NCBI RefSeq assembly: GCF_026242045.1
Contig: NZ_JAPJDO010000004.1
Location: forward strand, 186,001 to 250,000
Length of the DNA stretch: 64,000 nt
Direction: 5' to 3'
From: Mycobacterium pinniadriaticum
Lineage (GTDB): Bacteria > Actinomycetota > Actinomycetes > Mycobacteriales > Mycobacteriaceae
Below are positions 25,179 through 33,214 of this stretch, piece by piece. The notes beneath the pieces were generated by a model. That model was not told the DNA's origin and ran no database searches. It worked only from the letters and a program-made list of their open reading frames with translations. Every line of letters begins with the position of its first letter. Position 1 is the stretch's first letter. The translations under genes were made by a program, and so were the position numbers.

Positions 25179-25644
25179 GTACCGTCGCCACCTGTATCGG
25201 GCCGTGTCTGTCGTCGTCGTGGCGATTGTCATCGGTCTATCGTCGGCCGCACCCGCGGCGGCCGAGCCCGCACCCGAGATCCAGAACGCGGTGGTGGCGG
25301 CACGCGGCGCGGCCTCATGCGGGGCGCTGCGCTACAACCCGACCGTCGAGCACGCGGCCGACATAGTCAATCGTTCGACCTACGCCTACCTCGATCACAC
25401 GGCCGAGAACGTTCCGGCCGACGAGCCGCACCCGACGGCGATAGTCGCAGATCTCGGTGTCAACGCGAGCCAAGTGTATTCGCTGCAGGGCGCGGCCCGA
25501 AACGAGAACGACGCCATCAAGGGTCTGCTTCTGGAGGGCCGCGACGCGATTCCCGACTGCTCCTACACCGATTTCGGGGCCAGCCTTCTCCATGAGGAAC
25601 AGTCGGGCTACATCCTCGCTGTGGTCATCCTGGTGGGGACGTGA
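25165..25644 (+). CDS. secreted protein, possibly a degenerate CAP/SCP-type domain
   Basis: This 159-residue protein starts with a signal peptide (AVSVVVVAIVIGLSSAAPAAA) cleaved near residue 33. The mature domain begins with NAVVAARGAASCGALRYNPTVEHAA, like the first helix of CAP-domain proteins, and ends with DFGASLLHEEQSGYILAVVIL, like their final strand. Two Cys (ASCG and PDCS) could form a disulfide. The catalytic His/Glu set of true CAP proteins is not obvious, so this is a tentative match. It overlaps both neighbouring genes by a few bases. Confidence 0.65.
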   Translation: MSAAEYRRHLYRAVSVVVVAIVIGLSSAAPAAAEPAPEIQNAVVAARGAASCGALRYNPTVEHAADIVNRSTYAYLDHTAENVPADEPHPTAIVADLGVNASQVYSLQGAARNENDAIKGLLLEGRDAIPDCSYTDFGASLLHEEQSGYILAVVILVGT

Positions 25645-26036
25645 ACACGGTGGTGAGGGCGGTTGTGCGCGCCGTGGCGTGCTCGATCGCGGTCAGTACA
25701 GCGATCATCGTCCACCCGCCGATGGCCTGGGCGGAGGATCTCGTCACCTATGAGGTTGTCTCGTCCGATATCGGGATCGCGACTGTCAAATACCAAGACG
25801 CTGCCGGACGGATGTCGACGGAGGGCGTGACGTTGCCCTGGCGAAGCGAGGTGGCGGTACATGCCGTCCGCGCAGCGCCCCCGGACGGCAGCCAGATCCG
25901 AGCTGACTGGCGACCGAGCGCCGCCCCGGGACGATGGGTGACTGTGCGCATCATCTACCAGGGGCGCGTCATCTGTCAGAACACCCTGGATGTCGGCGAT
26001 GCGGCGTGTTACGGCATCACTCCGCGGATCACCTAA
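25641..26036 (+). CDS. secreted MmpS-like beta-sandwich protein
   Basis: This 131-residue protein has a signal peptide ending at about AWA-ED. The mature domain of about 95 residues follows the MmpS pattern: VTYEVVSSDIGIATVKYQD, then VTLPWRSEVAV, a conserved Trp, and a last part VTVRIIYQGRVICQNTLDVG with two Cys. MmpS proteins normally support MmpL lipid exporters and keep an uncleaved anchor. Here the domain is likely freed, and no mmpL gene is nearby. The GTG overlaps the upstream stop by 4 bases. Confidence 0.68.
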   Translation: MNTVVRAVVRAVACSIAVSTAIIVHPPMAWAEDLVTYEVVSSDIGIATVKYQDAAGRMSTEGVTLPWRSEVAVHAVRAAPPDGSQIRADWRPSAAPGRWVTVRIIYQGRVICQNTLDVGDAACYGITPRIT

Positions 26037-26083
26037 CGCCACAGCATGACTGGGTGGGAACGAACCGAGGACTGGAGGGTCGT

Positions 26084-26650
26084 GTGCGACTGCGGACAAT
26101 GAATTGTCTTAGCCGAGCCCTGACGGTCGTCAGCGCGATGATCCTGGCGTTGACCGGCTCGGCGACGGCTCAGGCCGATCCGGCCACACCCGCGGCCGTT
26201 GCCGATCCGTTCCCGGACATCCGATATTACGATGCGTTGGACGCGAATACGTTCGCCCTCCCCGGCGGGGTGTGGTTCGTGGCCCCGACGGGACAAAACT
26301 GCGGAATCTGGGGTCTGGGCAGCTTCGGCTGTGCCGGTGACATTCCCGGCGGCATCGACCATATCGGGTGGATCGACGGCGACCGTGCTGTTCACTACGA
26401 CTGGTCGGTGGCGGCCCGATTCCCGGGAACACAAGCTCAACGGCCACTACCGCCGCGGAGCAGGATCACGCACGAGGGGACGACGTGTGCCGCAACCCCG
26501 GACGGCAGAACCTACTGCGAGCGTGGTCCGCTTCGGTTTGTCATCGAACCCACCAAGACGTGGCTGTCGGCGCCCTGGATGGACCTGAGCTGGGTCGAAC
26601 TGGGGCCGGCCTCGTGCAGCCCGCCGGGTGGGGGCCCGTGTTACAGCTGA
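26084..26650 (+). CDS. secreted cysteine-containing protein of unknown function
   Basis: This 188-residue protein has a signal peptide (ALTVVSAMILALTGSATAQA) and a mature part beginning DPATPAAVADPF. The mature protein carries seven Cys, six of them in short-spaced pairs: NCGIWGLGSFGCAG, TTCAATPDGRTYCE, and ASCSPPGGGPCYS. This suggests a small disulfide-bonded extracellular domain. I do not recognise the family. GTG 26084 is chosen because GGAGGG lies just before it. It is the fourth consecutive exported protein behind the mce genes. Confidence 0.75.
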   Translation: MRLRTMNCLSRALTVVSAMILALTGSATAQADPATPAAVADPFPDIRYYDALDANTFALPGGVWFVAPTGQNCGIWGLGSFGCAGDIPGGIDHIGWIDGDRAVHYDWSVAARFPGTQAQRPLPPRSRITHEGTTCAATPDGRTYCERGPLRFVIEPTKTWLSAPWMDLSWVELGPASCSPPGGGPCYS

Positions 26651-26690
26651 CCGGACGCCTCCTCGAGATGATGAAAGGTATTGGTGATTC

Positions 26691-27101
26691 ATGGAAGCGG
26701 TGAGCAGTACCGAGCGGGCCCACAAGTGGCTCGAGGTGTTGGCCGGTGGTGCCCTGGCAGACTGGGACGGGCTGGTGAGCCCCGAGTTCAGCATGCACGC
26801 CCCGCTGATGCCCGGTGAGGCGCCGATGCCGACAGAAGGCAGGGACACCAACCGTGCACGGGTCGGGGCACTGTGGCAGGCATGGGAGAGCTTCGAGTTC
26901 ACCGATGTCGATATGCATGCGGCGGCTGATGATCCGGACCTGGTGTTCGTTACCGCGCGTTCGCAGGCGACGACGGTATGGGGCGCGCCGTACCGCAATC
27001 GCTATTTCATCCGGCTGCGATTCCGCGACGGCACGCTGGTGGAACATCTGGAGTTCATGGATCCCAGACCGGTGCTCGAGGCCTTCGAAGGCCATCTCTA
27101 G
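26691..27101 (+). CDS. SnoaL-like / NTF2-fold protein
   Basis: This 136-residue single-domain protein fits the SnoaL-like family: ERAHKWLEVLAGGALADWDGLVSPEF at the N-terminus, then VFVTARSQATTVWGAPYRNRYFIRLRFRDGTLVEHLEFMDP. The last stretch is the usual signature of this fold, with His and Asp or Glu near the pocket. Members are isomerases, hydrolases or binding proteins. It sits 40 bases after the last secreted protein gene and 13 bases before the SDR gene, so a shared substrate with that oxidoreductase is likely. Confidence 0.82.
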   Translation: MEAVSSTERAHKWLEVLAGGALADWDGLVSPEFSMHAPLMPGEAPMPTEGRDTNRARVGALWQAWESFEFTDVDMHAAADDPDLVFVTARSQATTVWGAPYRNRYFIRLRFRDGTLVEHLEFMDPRPVLEAFEGHL

Positions 27102-27114
27102 AAAGGAACTCGTG

Positions 27115-27846
27115 ATGACACTCAACGGGAAGGTTGCGCTGGTCACCGGTGCGGCCAGCGGTATCGGTGCAGCCGCGGCGCGGGCGCTGGCCGCATCCGG
27201 TGCTCAGGTCTACCTCGCCGATGTGAACGCCCACGGCGCCAAGGCCGTTGCCGCTGACATCCCTGCCGCCGAGGGCGTGCACCTCGACGTCACCGATGAC
27301 GAGTCCTGGACCGCGGCGGTCGATCAGGTGACGGCTCGGTCCGGTCCGATCTCGGTGTTGGTCAACAACGCGGGGATATTCACCCCCGGTGGCCTGGAGG
27401 CGATCGGACAAGCGGAGTTTCAACGCACGTTCGACGTCAACGCTCTCGGCGTGTTTCTCGGCATGAAGGCGGTGCTCGACTCGATGAAGGCCGCCGGTGG
27501 CGGCTCCATCGTCAACGTCTCGTCCTCGGCGGGCCTGGTCGGGGTCAAGGATGCCATCGCCTACTCGGCATCGAAGTGGGCAGTCCGGGGCCTTACCCGC
27601 AGTGCCGCATTGGATCTCGCGTCCTACTCGATCCGGGTGAACTCGGTGCATCCGGGCTTGATCGAGACACCGATCTTCACCGGCTTCCCGCGTGAAGTTC
27701 TCGACGTGATGACTGCCGCGCTACCGCAGCCGAGGCTGGGCCGTCCGGAAGAGGTGGCCGCCGTTATCGCCTTCCTGGCATCGGATGCGTCCAGCTTTTG
27801 CACCGGGTCGGAGTTCACCGTCGACGGTGGCTACGCCTGCGCATGA
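27115..27846 (+). CDS. short-chain dehydrogenase/reductase (SDR)
   Basis: This 243-residue classical SDR has the cofactor motif TGAASGIG at about 11-18, NNAG near 83, the catalytic Ser in VNVSSSAG and Tyr/Lys in YSASK. The ending FCTGSEFTVDGGYACA is typical of hydroxysteroid-dehydrogenase-like members. Asp in YLADVN after the second strand predicts NAD rather than NADP. AAAGGA lies before ATG 27115. It is probably the last gene of the P450-mce transcript and oxidises an alcohol made by the oxygenases; the substrate is not known. Confidence 0.92.
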   Translation: MTLNGKVALVTGAASGIGAAAARALAASGAQVYLADVNAHGAKAVAADIPAAEGVHLDVTDDESWTAAVDQVTARSGPISVLVNNAGIFTPGGLEAIGQAEFQRTFDVNALGVFLGMKAVLDSMKAAGGGSIVNVSSSAGLVGVKDAIAYSASKWAVRGLTRSAALDLASYSIRVNSVHPGLIETPIFTGFPREVLDVMTAALPQPRLGRPEEVAAVIAFLASDASSFCTGSEFTVDGGYACA

Positions 27847-27852
27847 GGAATC

Positions 27853-28512
27853 TCAGTACGCGACGGTGAACCGGCACCTGTGATGCCGGGGGCGCTCGAT
27901 CTCGTCGAGGAATGCGATGGCGTAGTCCTCGCCGCTGATAGCCGAGTTCCCCTGATCGTCGGCGAGCAGTACGTCGGCGCCGACGCGGTAGTGTCCCAGC
28001 CGCTCACCAGGAACGTGGGCCCCGAATCCGGTTGGCGGACTGAGGTAGAACCAGTCCACGTCGTCAGGTGTGCGGCGGAGCGCATCGAGGAAGTCGTTGT
28101 GGAGTCGGATGTCGCGCAGCTTGTCGGGCGGTGCGATAGATTCCAGTGTGGTGAGCACCGGCTCACCGCTGTCGGCCAGTAGCAGGCTGCTCGCCCCTCC
28201 GACCACCGCGATGCGAACCCGTCGGCTCTGAGCCGCAGCGACCATACTGGGCAGGGCGTCGAGCAGTGTGTGGCCAGCGTGGTCGGGGCCGCTGGTGACC
28301 GCGCAGATCAGTACGTCGGCGTCCGCAGTCAGTTCGTCCACGAGGGAGCTGTCATGCAGCGAACCGGCCACCGTCCGAACGGAATCGCGCGCTGCGGGAA
28401 GGAGCTCTCTGCGCCGGGCGACTGCGGTGACCTCGTGACCGCGCCGAATGGCTTCGTCGAGAATCCTGCTGCCGGCGTACCCGCTGGCGCCGAACAAAAC
28501 GAGTTTGGCCAT
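27853..28512 (-). CDS. NAD(P)-binding NmrA/atypical-SDR protein
   Basis: This 219-residue protein begins with KLVLFGASGYAGSRI, an atypical Rossmann motif. Further landmarks are the NADP-type VTAVARRREL stretch, LICAVTSG, RIAVVGGASSL and VDWFYLSPPTGF. It resembles the YwnB/YtfG-like group of flavin-reductase-like or epimerase-like proteins and lacks the YxxxK pair of classical SDRs. It is 14 bases downstream of the E2 gene and may be co-transcribed with it. A detailed function cannot be given. Confidence 0.85.
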   Translation of the reverse strand: MAKLVLFGASGYAGSRILDEAIRRGHEVTAVARRRELLPAARDSVRTVAGSLHDSSLVDELTADADVLICAVTSGPDHAGHTLLDALPSMVAAAQSRRVRIAVVGGASSLLLADSGEPVLTTLESIAPPDKLRDIRLHNDFLDALRRTPDDVDWFYLSPPTGFGAHVPGERLGHYRVGADVLLADDQGNSAISGEDYAIAFLDEIERPRHHRCRFTVAY

Positions 28513-28526
28513 CGTGGGATCTTCGC

Positions 28527-29576
28527 TCAGCCGGCCAGATCGGCTGCGGTGAAGCCACGTTCCAGGTGCTGCTTGACCGTACCGAGGAAGCCGGCCGCGT
28601 CGGCCCCGTCGACGATGCGGTGATCGTAGGAGATGGACAGATACGCCATCGGTCGCGCTTCGATCCGGAAAGCGCCGGTGTCATCCCGGACTGGCACGAG
28701 ACGCTCCACCACGGCACCGGTACCGAGGATTCCGGTCTGGGGCTGGTTGATGATCGGAGTGTCGAACAACGCACCCCGACTACCGGTGTTGGTGATCGTG
28801 AAAGTGCCGCCGTTGAGCTCGTCGACGGAAATGGTCGCACTGCGAACCTTGTCGGCCACGTCTGCAATCGCTCCCGCGAGCTGGGCAATGCCCATGGCAT
28901 GAGCGTCCCGGATCACCGGCACCATCAGTCCTTTCGGACCCTCGACCGCGATGCCGAGATGGCAGCCGCTGTGGTAGGTGACCTCGGTGACCTCGGTGTT
29001 GAGGGACGCATTGAGCATCCGGTGCGGGGGGAGCGCGTCCAGTGCGGCCTTGGCGAAGAACGGCAAGAAGGACAATTTGACCCCGGTGCGGCTCAGGAAC
29101 TCGTCTTTGTGGTCGCCGCGCAACCGGCTCACCGCGCTCAGGTCGACTTCGACCACGGTGGTCAGCTGCGCCGAAACCTGCAGTGATTCGAGCATCCGTC
29201 GGGCAATGGTGCGCCGGATCGGAGGCAGCTTCTCGGTCACCGCTGCTGTGGGCGCCTCGGCGGCATCTGCGACTATTGTTCGGCTGGGAAGTGGTGTTTC
29301 GCTGGGCGTTTCATGGCCGGCATGGGTGATCACCGCGAGCGCGGCACCAATGGGAACCAGGTCGTTCTCATCGGCGATGATCCGGGTGAGCGTCCCCGAA
29401 CAGGGTGCCGGAATCTCGGTGTCGACCTTGTCGGTGGCGATCTCCAACAGCGGCTCGTCATGCTCGACACGATCACCGGGCTTCTTGAGCCAGCGCGTGA
29501 CGGTGCACTCCTCGACGCTGTCGCCCAGGGATGGCAGGCTCACTGTGGTCTCGAGGCTCTGGTCAACGGTCGTCAT
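28527..29576 (-). CDS. 2-oxoacid dehydrogenase E2 (dihydrolipoyl acyltransferase) without E3-binding domain
   Basis: This 349-residue E2 transfers an acyl group from E1 to CoA. It has one N-terminal lipoyl domain, about residues 9-86, with the lipoylated Lys at K50 in EIATDKVDTE. A short linker follows, then the catalytic domain with H319 and D323 in SYDHRIVDGADAAGF. Only about 30 residues separate lipoyl and catalytic domains, too few for the roughly 35-residue peripheral subunit-binding domain plus flexible linkers found in ordinary E2 proteins. No E3 gene is adjacent. It is encoded 22 bases after the E1 gene. Confidence 0.92.
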   Translation of the reverse strand: MTTVDQSLETTVSLPSLGDSVEECTVTRWLKKPGDRVEHDEPLLEIATDKVDTEIPAPCSGTLTRIIADENDLVPIGAALAVITHAGHETPSETPLPSRTIVADAAEAPTAAVTEKLPPIRRTIARRMLESLQVSAQLTTVVEVDLSAVSRLRGDHKDEFLSRTGVKLSFLPFFAKAALDALPPHRMLNASLNTEVTEVTYHSGCHLGIAVEGPKGLMVPVIRDAHAMGIAQLAGAIADVADKVRSATISVDELNGGTFTITNTGSRGALFDTPIINQPQTGILGTGAVVERLVPVRDDTGAFRIEARPMAYLSISYDHRIVDGADAAGFLGTVKQHLERGFTAADLAG

Positions 29577-29598
29577 GGTTTCGGTAATCCTGTTCGGT

Positions 29599-31923
29599 CT
29601 AAACGATGTCCAGAGCGGCGCGCACGATGCTGTCGGTGTCGATGCCGTGATAGCGGTAGACGTCCTCGAGTGCTCCGGCCTGACCGAATCCGGAGACGCC
29701 GAGGGCGGTGAGTCGGGCCTGCCGGATGTTGGCCAGGAAGGCCAGCGTGTGCGGGTGTCCGTCGAGGACGGTGACCATCGGAGTCGAATAGTCGGCCGGG
29801 AAAAGCTGGTCCAGGATCCATGTTTCGCCAGGGCCGCGCCCCTGACGTGCCTGCCAGGCCTGGAACAGCAGCCCCGGGCTGGTCACGCAGATCACGTCGG
29901 CAGGCATGCCGATCTGCTCTAGCCGGTCGGCGGCGGCGAGAGCCTCGGTGACCAGCGCTCCCATCGTGACGATGGTGACCTGTGCGTCGTCACGGCGGCG
30001 CAGCGGGTAGCCGCCGGCGATCACCTGACGGCGGCGACGTTCTCGTGCCGCGGGGTCGTCCGGCACGACGGCCAGGGATTGGTCGACGGGGCGGGTCGAC
30101 AATCGCAGGTAGGCCGACGTGCCGTCGGGCCGGCCGAGCCGGGCGATGCTGGCCAGCAGCGTCCATTCCACGTCGATGGCGAACGCCGGTTCATAGCTGG
30201 TGCACCCCGGCTGTTCCAGGCCGATGGAGGGGGTCTTGATGGACTGGTGGGCGCCGCCTTCGGCCGCGAGCGTGACCCCCGACGGTGTGCCGATCACGAT
30301 GGACTGGCCACCGGCATAGATCCCGAACGACCACGGCTCCAGGGCCCGTTCGATGAACGGATCGTAGAGCACGCCGATCGGGAAAAGGGGTTGTCCCCAA
30401 CGACTCCAGGTAGCGCCCAACTCGCCGAGGAGCCCGACGAGGTTGGTCTCGGCGATGCCGAGCTCCATGTGCTGACCGCTGGGCCGTTCGTTCCAGTGCA
30501 TCAACGTCTGTGCGTCGTCGGCGAACCAGTTGCGTCGCTCGGCCGCCGACCACACGCCGACCTTGTTGACCCAGCCGGCGAGGTTGGTCGTCGAGCTGAC
30601 GTCGGGGCAGACGGTCACGACCCGCTTGGCCGCCTCGGGGGCCTCGCGGGTGAGATCGAGCAGGACTTTGCCCAGCGCTGACTGAGTGGTGGCCGTGCCC
30701 TTGGGGGTGCGGCCGATGTCGACGGGAATCGCGGGCAGCGCTGCGGCCGGTTGGGGATCGCGGTGAAGCCGTGCCGCGGTGGCCGCGCAGAGTCGCCCCG
30801 TCGGATCCGCTGCGTCGAAGTGCTGCCATGGGTGATGCTCGTCCATTCCGAGTCTGATTGCCAGAGCACCGTATTCGTCATTGCTCAGCAGGGCGGAATG
30901 GTTCTGCGGATGCCCCTCGGTGGGCAGCCCGTATCCCTTGATGGTGTAGGCGATGATCACCGTGGGGCGGGTGTCGTCGATTTGGCCGTATGCCTCGGTC
31001 AGGGAGGCCAGGTCGTGTCCGCCCAGGTTGCGGATGGCAGCGGTCAACGTGGCGTCGTCGAGAGTGGTGATCAGCCCGGCGATTTCGGCGCCGTCCGCGC
31101 CATCGCCGGGAAGTCGCTGCCGGAGTTGGTCGGCATCGCAGCGCAGCAGCCGCTGATACTCCGGGTTCTCCATCGCCACGATCCGCCGGCGCAGGGCCTG
31201 CCCGCCGGGACGGGCGAACAGCGACTGCAGTAGCCGGCCGAAGTTGACCGTGATGACCTGCCAGCCCGCGGCCGCGAACATCGACTCCAACCGGCGCGCA
31301 GCGATGTTGGGCACCACTCGGTCCAGCGACTGCCGGTTGAGGTCGACGATCCAGACGACCTCGCCCAGTTCGGCGATGCCCGGGTCGAGAATGGCCTCCC
31401 ACACCGCTCCCTCGTCGAGTTCGGCGTCCCCGACGAGCGAGTACTGCCGTCCGTGTCCGCCGGTGCCCAGGTGGGTGTTGACGTAGCGGCGTGCCATCGC
31501 ACCCCAGATCGGGGCGGTCGCACCGATCCCGACTGATCCGGTGGAGTAGTCCACCGGATCCGGGTCTTTCGACCGGCTCGGGTAGGACTGCAGGCCCCCG
31601 AACTGTCGAAGTGTCGTCATCTGATCGTCGTCGAGCGCACCGAGCAGGAAGTTGATGCTGTGCAGTACCGGTGAGGCATGGGGCTTGACTGAGACGCGGT
31701 CACCGGACTGCAGCTGGTGAAACCACAACGACGTCATGATCGTCACCATCGAGGCGCTCGAGGCTTGATGGCCGCCGACCTTCAGGCCCGAGGTGTTGGG
31801 CCGCACCCGGTTGGCGTGATGGACCATCGATGTCGACAGCCACAGCACACGCTCCTCGACACAGCGAAGGACGTCGAGCATCGCGGCCTGAGCGTCGGTT
31901 TCGACGGATAGTGCGGCGTCCAT
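29599..31923 (-). CDS. homodimeric-type 2-oxoacid (pyruvate-like) dehydrogenase E1
   Basis: This 774-residue thiamine-diphosphate enzyme resembles AceE-type E1 and transketolase, with both ThDP halves in one chain. Landmarks are GGHQASSASM, HASPVLHSINFLLG, the ThDP-Mg motif GDAELDEGAVWEAI with DLNRQSLD, and later QHMELGIAETN and GGAHQSIKTPS. It is somewhat shorter than the usual 890-930-residue AceE. It should decarboxylate a 2-oxoacid and reductively acylate the E2 encoded downstream. A GTGAGGAC stretch precedes ATG 31923. The divergent Lrp/AsnC gene hints at branched-chain or amino-acid-derived 2-oxoacids, by inference. Confidence 0.9.
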   Translation of the reverse strand: MDAALSVETDAQAAMLDVLRCVEERVLWLSTSMVHHANRVRPNTSGLKVGGHQASSASMVTIMTSLWFHQLQSGDRVSVKPHASPVLHSINFLLGALDDDQMTTLRQFGGLQSYPSRSKDPDPVDYSTGSVGIGATAPIWGAMARRYVNTHLGTGGHGRQYSLVGDAELDEGAVWEAILDPGIAELGEVVWIVDLNRQSLDRVVPNIAARRLESMFAAAGWQVITVNFGRLLQSLFARPGGQALRRRIVAMENPEYQRLLRCDADQLRQRLPGDGADGAEIAGLITTLDDATLTAAIRNLGGHDLASLTEAYGQIDDTRPTVIIAYTIKGYGLPTEGHPQNHSALLSNDEYGALAIRLGMDEHHPWQHFDAADPTGRLCAATAARLHRDPQPAAALPAIPVDIGRTPKGTATTQSALGKVLLDLTREAPEAAKRVVTVCPDVSSTTNLAGWVNKVGVWSAAERRNWFADDAQTLMHWNERPSGQHMELGIAETNLVGLLGELGATWSRWGQPLFPIGVLYDPFIERALEPWSFGIYAGGQSIVIGTPSGVTLAAEGGAHQSIKTPSIGLEQPGCTSYEPAFAIDVEWTLLASIARLGRPDGTSAYLRLSTRPVDQSLAVVPDDPAARERRRRQVIAGGYPLRRRDDAQVTIVTMGALVTEALAAADRLEQIGMPADVICVTSPGLLFQAWQARQGRGPGETWILDQLFPADYSTPMVTVLDGHPHTLAFLANIRQARLTALGVSGFGQAGALEDVYRYHGIDTDSIVRAALDIV

Positions 31924-32055
31924 ATGTCCTCACTTGCTGGTACGCATCTAGCTCACAGGAGTCCACCATTCAATGTCATATGGCGCAATTGAGTAGTATT
32001 TCGATGAGCAATATGCGCAGCCATTGGACTGTGTGAAGCCCGAGAGGTGGTCGTT
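31924..32055. promoter_or_regulatory. divergent promoter region between E1 and Lrp/AsnC genes
   Basis: These 132 bases separate two divergent starts and are A+T-rich around 31965-32010, where ATTGAG and CAAT lie on either side of TATTTC. This is a natural place for Lrp/AsnC binding and autoregulation. No exact operator can be assigned from a single copy. Confidence 0.45.
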
Positions 32056-32529
32056 ATGCCCAAGCCGACGCGCATCGTCGACGAGATCGACGCCCGGATA
32101 CTGCGTGCGCTGACCAAGGATCCGCGCGCGACCGTGGTGGCCCTGGCCGAGGCGACGGGCCTAGCCCGCAACACCGTCCACGCCCGATTGGCCAAATTCG
32201 AGACCGACGGCGTGGTGCAGTCCTTCGATCGGCGGATCGACCCGGCGGCACTGGGTTACCCGCTGACCGCGTTCATCATGGTGACCGTCACCCAGCGAAA
32301 GCTGGGGCCGATCAGTGAAGCACTGAAGCGTGTTCCCGAAGTGATCGAGGTGCACGGTCTCAGCGGCGTCGCCGATCTGCTGGTCCACCTGGTGGCTCGC
32401 GACGCCGATGACCTGTATCGGATCGCCGGTTTGATTCTCGACATCGATGGGGTGGAGAAGACCACCACCGGATTGGCGATGCGCCGACTGGTCGACTACC
32501 GGCTCGCGCCCCTGCTCGACGCGATGTGA
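32056..32529 (+). CDS. Lrp/AsnC family transcriptional regulator
   Basis: This 157-residue regulator has an N-terminal winged helix-turn-helix (DEIDARILRALTKDPRATVVALAEATGLARNTVHARL, given here in part as DEIDARILRALTKDPR) and a C-terminal RAM effector domain with VPEVIEVHGLSGVADLLVHL. ATG 32056 is chosen because GAGAGG lies 8 bases before it; GTG 32047 is another option. Lrp/AsnC proteins often sense amino acids or 2-oxoacids. Its divergent position makes the E1-E2 pair the likely target. Confidence 0.92.
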   Translation: MPKPTRIVDEIDARILRALTKDPRATVVALAEATGLARNTVHARLAKFETDGVVQSFDRRIDPAALGYPLTAFIMVTVTQRKLGPISEALKRVPEVIEVHGLSGVADLLVHLVARDADDLYRIAGLILDIDGVEKTTTGLAMRRLVDYRLAPLLDAM

Positions 32530-32726
32530 TCCGCTGTCAGGCCCGCTGGCCGTAAATCGCCCCCAAGAACCGAGCGGTCCAGGCTGTTCACGGACCAGGC
32601 ACCGATCGTGTGTCGGGCATCCGGCATGATCGCGAATGCGACGGGGTCGTGGTACCACCGTTGGTGGCGGCGGGGGATCATGATGGCGGCGTCGACCAGC
32701 AGATAGTCCAGCTTCGTGCCCCACAC
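32496..32726 (-). other. possible small gene or gene remnant
   Basis: A minus-strand frame of 76 codons begins with GTG directly after a TGA and has strong third-position G+C until it runs into the end of the Lrp gene. It encodes WGTKLDYLLVDAAIMIPRR followed by a Trp- and His-rich stretch. I do not recognise it. There is no ribosome binding site, so it may be the remnant of a longer gene. The wider gap 32530-32884 contains only this frame and the leader of the next gene, including a short A+T-rich stretch around 32757-32780. Confidence 0.25.
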
Positions 32727-32884
32727 TCAAGTTGGGTGGGCCTGTACCCCGGGGGGCGTAGTTTAGGTATGGTTTCTCCACCTGTCTGAGTTCGAGTTCG
32801 ACTCCGCCAAGAGCGCGGCAGGGTCGCGTAGATTTCTAGCGAATCAAACCCGAGAACCTAACGCCGCACTCAACGAAAGCCATC

Positions 32885-33142
32885 ATGTCCGAAGATCAGA
32901 ACACAGACGTTCCACCGAATCACCTTTCCATCGATCCGCGCAGCGCCTTCTATAACGAAGAGGTGCTCAGCCGCGACGTCGGTATCCGCTTCAATGGTGT
33001 GGAGAAAACCAACGTTCACGAATACAACGTGGCTGAGGGTTGGGTGCGTGTTGAAGTTCCCACCGCCAAGGACCGCCGCGGAAATCCGATGGTCGTCAAG
33101 CTCAGCGGCACGGTTGAACCCTATTTCCGCCCAACGGAATAG
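32885..33142 (+). CDS. DUF3297 family protein
   Basis: This 85-residue protein matches the DUF3297 family over its full length: NHLSIDPRSAFYNEEVLSR, then VGIRFNGVEKTNVHEYNVAEG, WVRVEVPTAKDRRGNPM and GTVEPYF. The family consists of small conserved bacterial proteins without an established biochemical role. It has its own upstream region and is not obviously linked to either neighbouring cluster. Confidence 0.88.
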   Translation: MSEDQNTDVPPNHLSIDPRSAFYNEEVLSRDVGIRFNGVEKTNVHEYNVAEGWVRVEVPTAKDRRGNPMVVKLSGTVEPYFRPTE

Positions 33143-33214
33143 CAGACTTCCCTGGGTTACATCCACAGCTGTCAGCCGGCCCGCTTCTGAACTGGCCTGG
33201 ATGAGGCCACCTCC

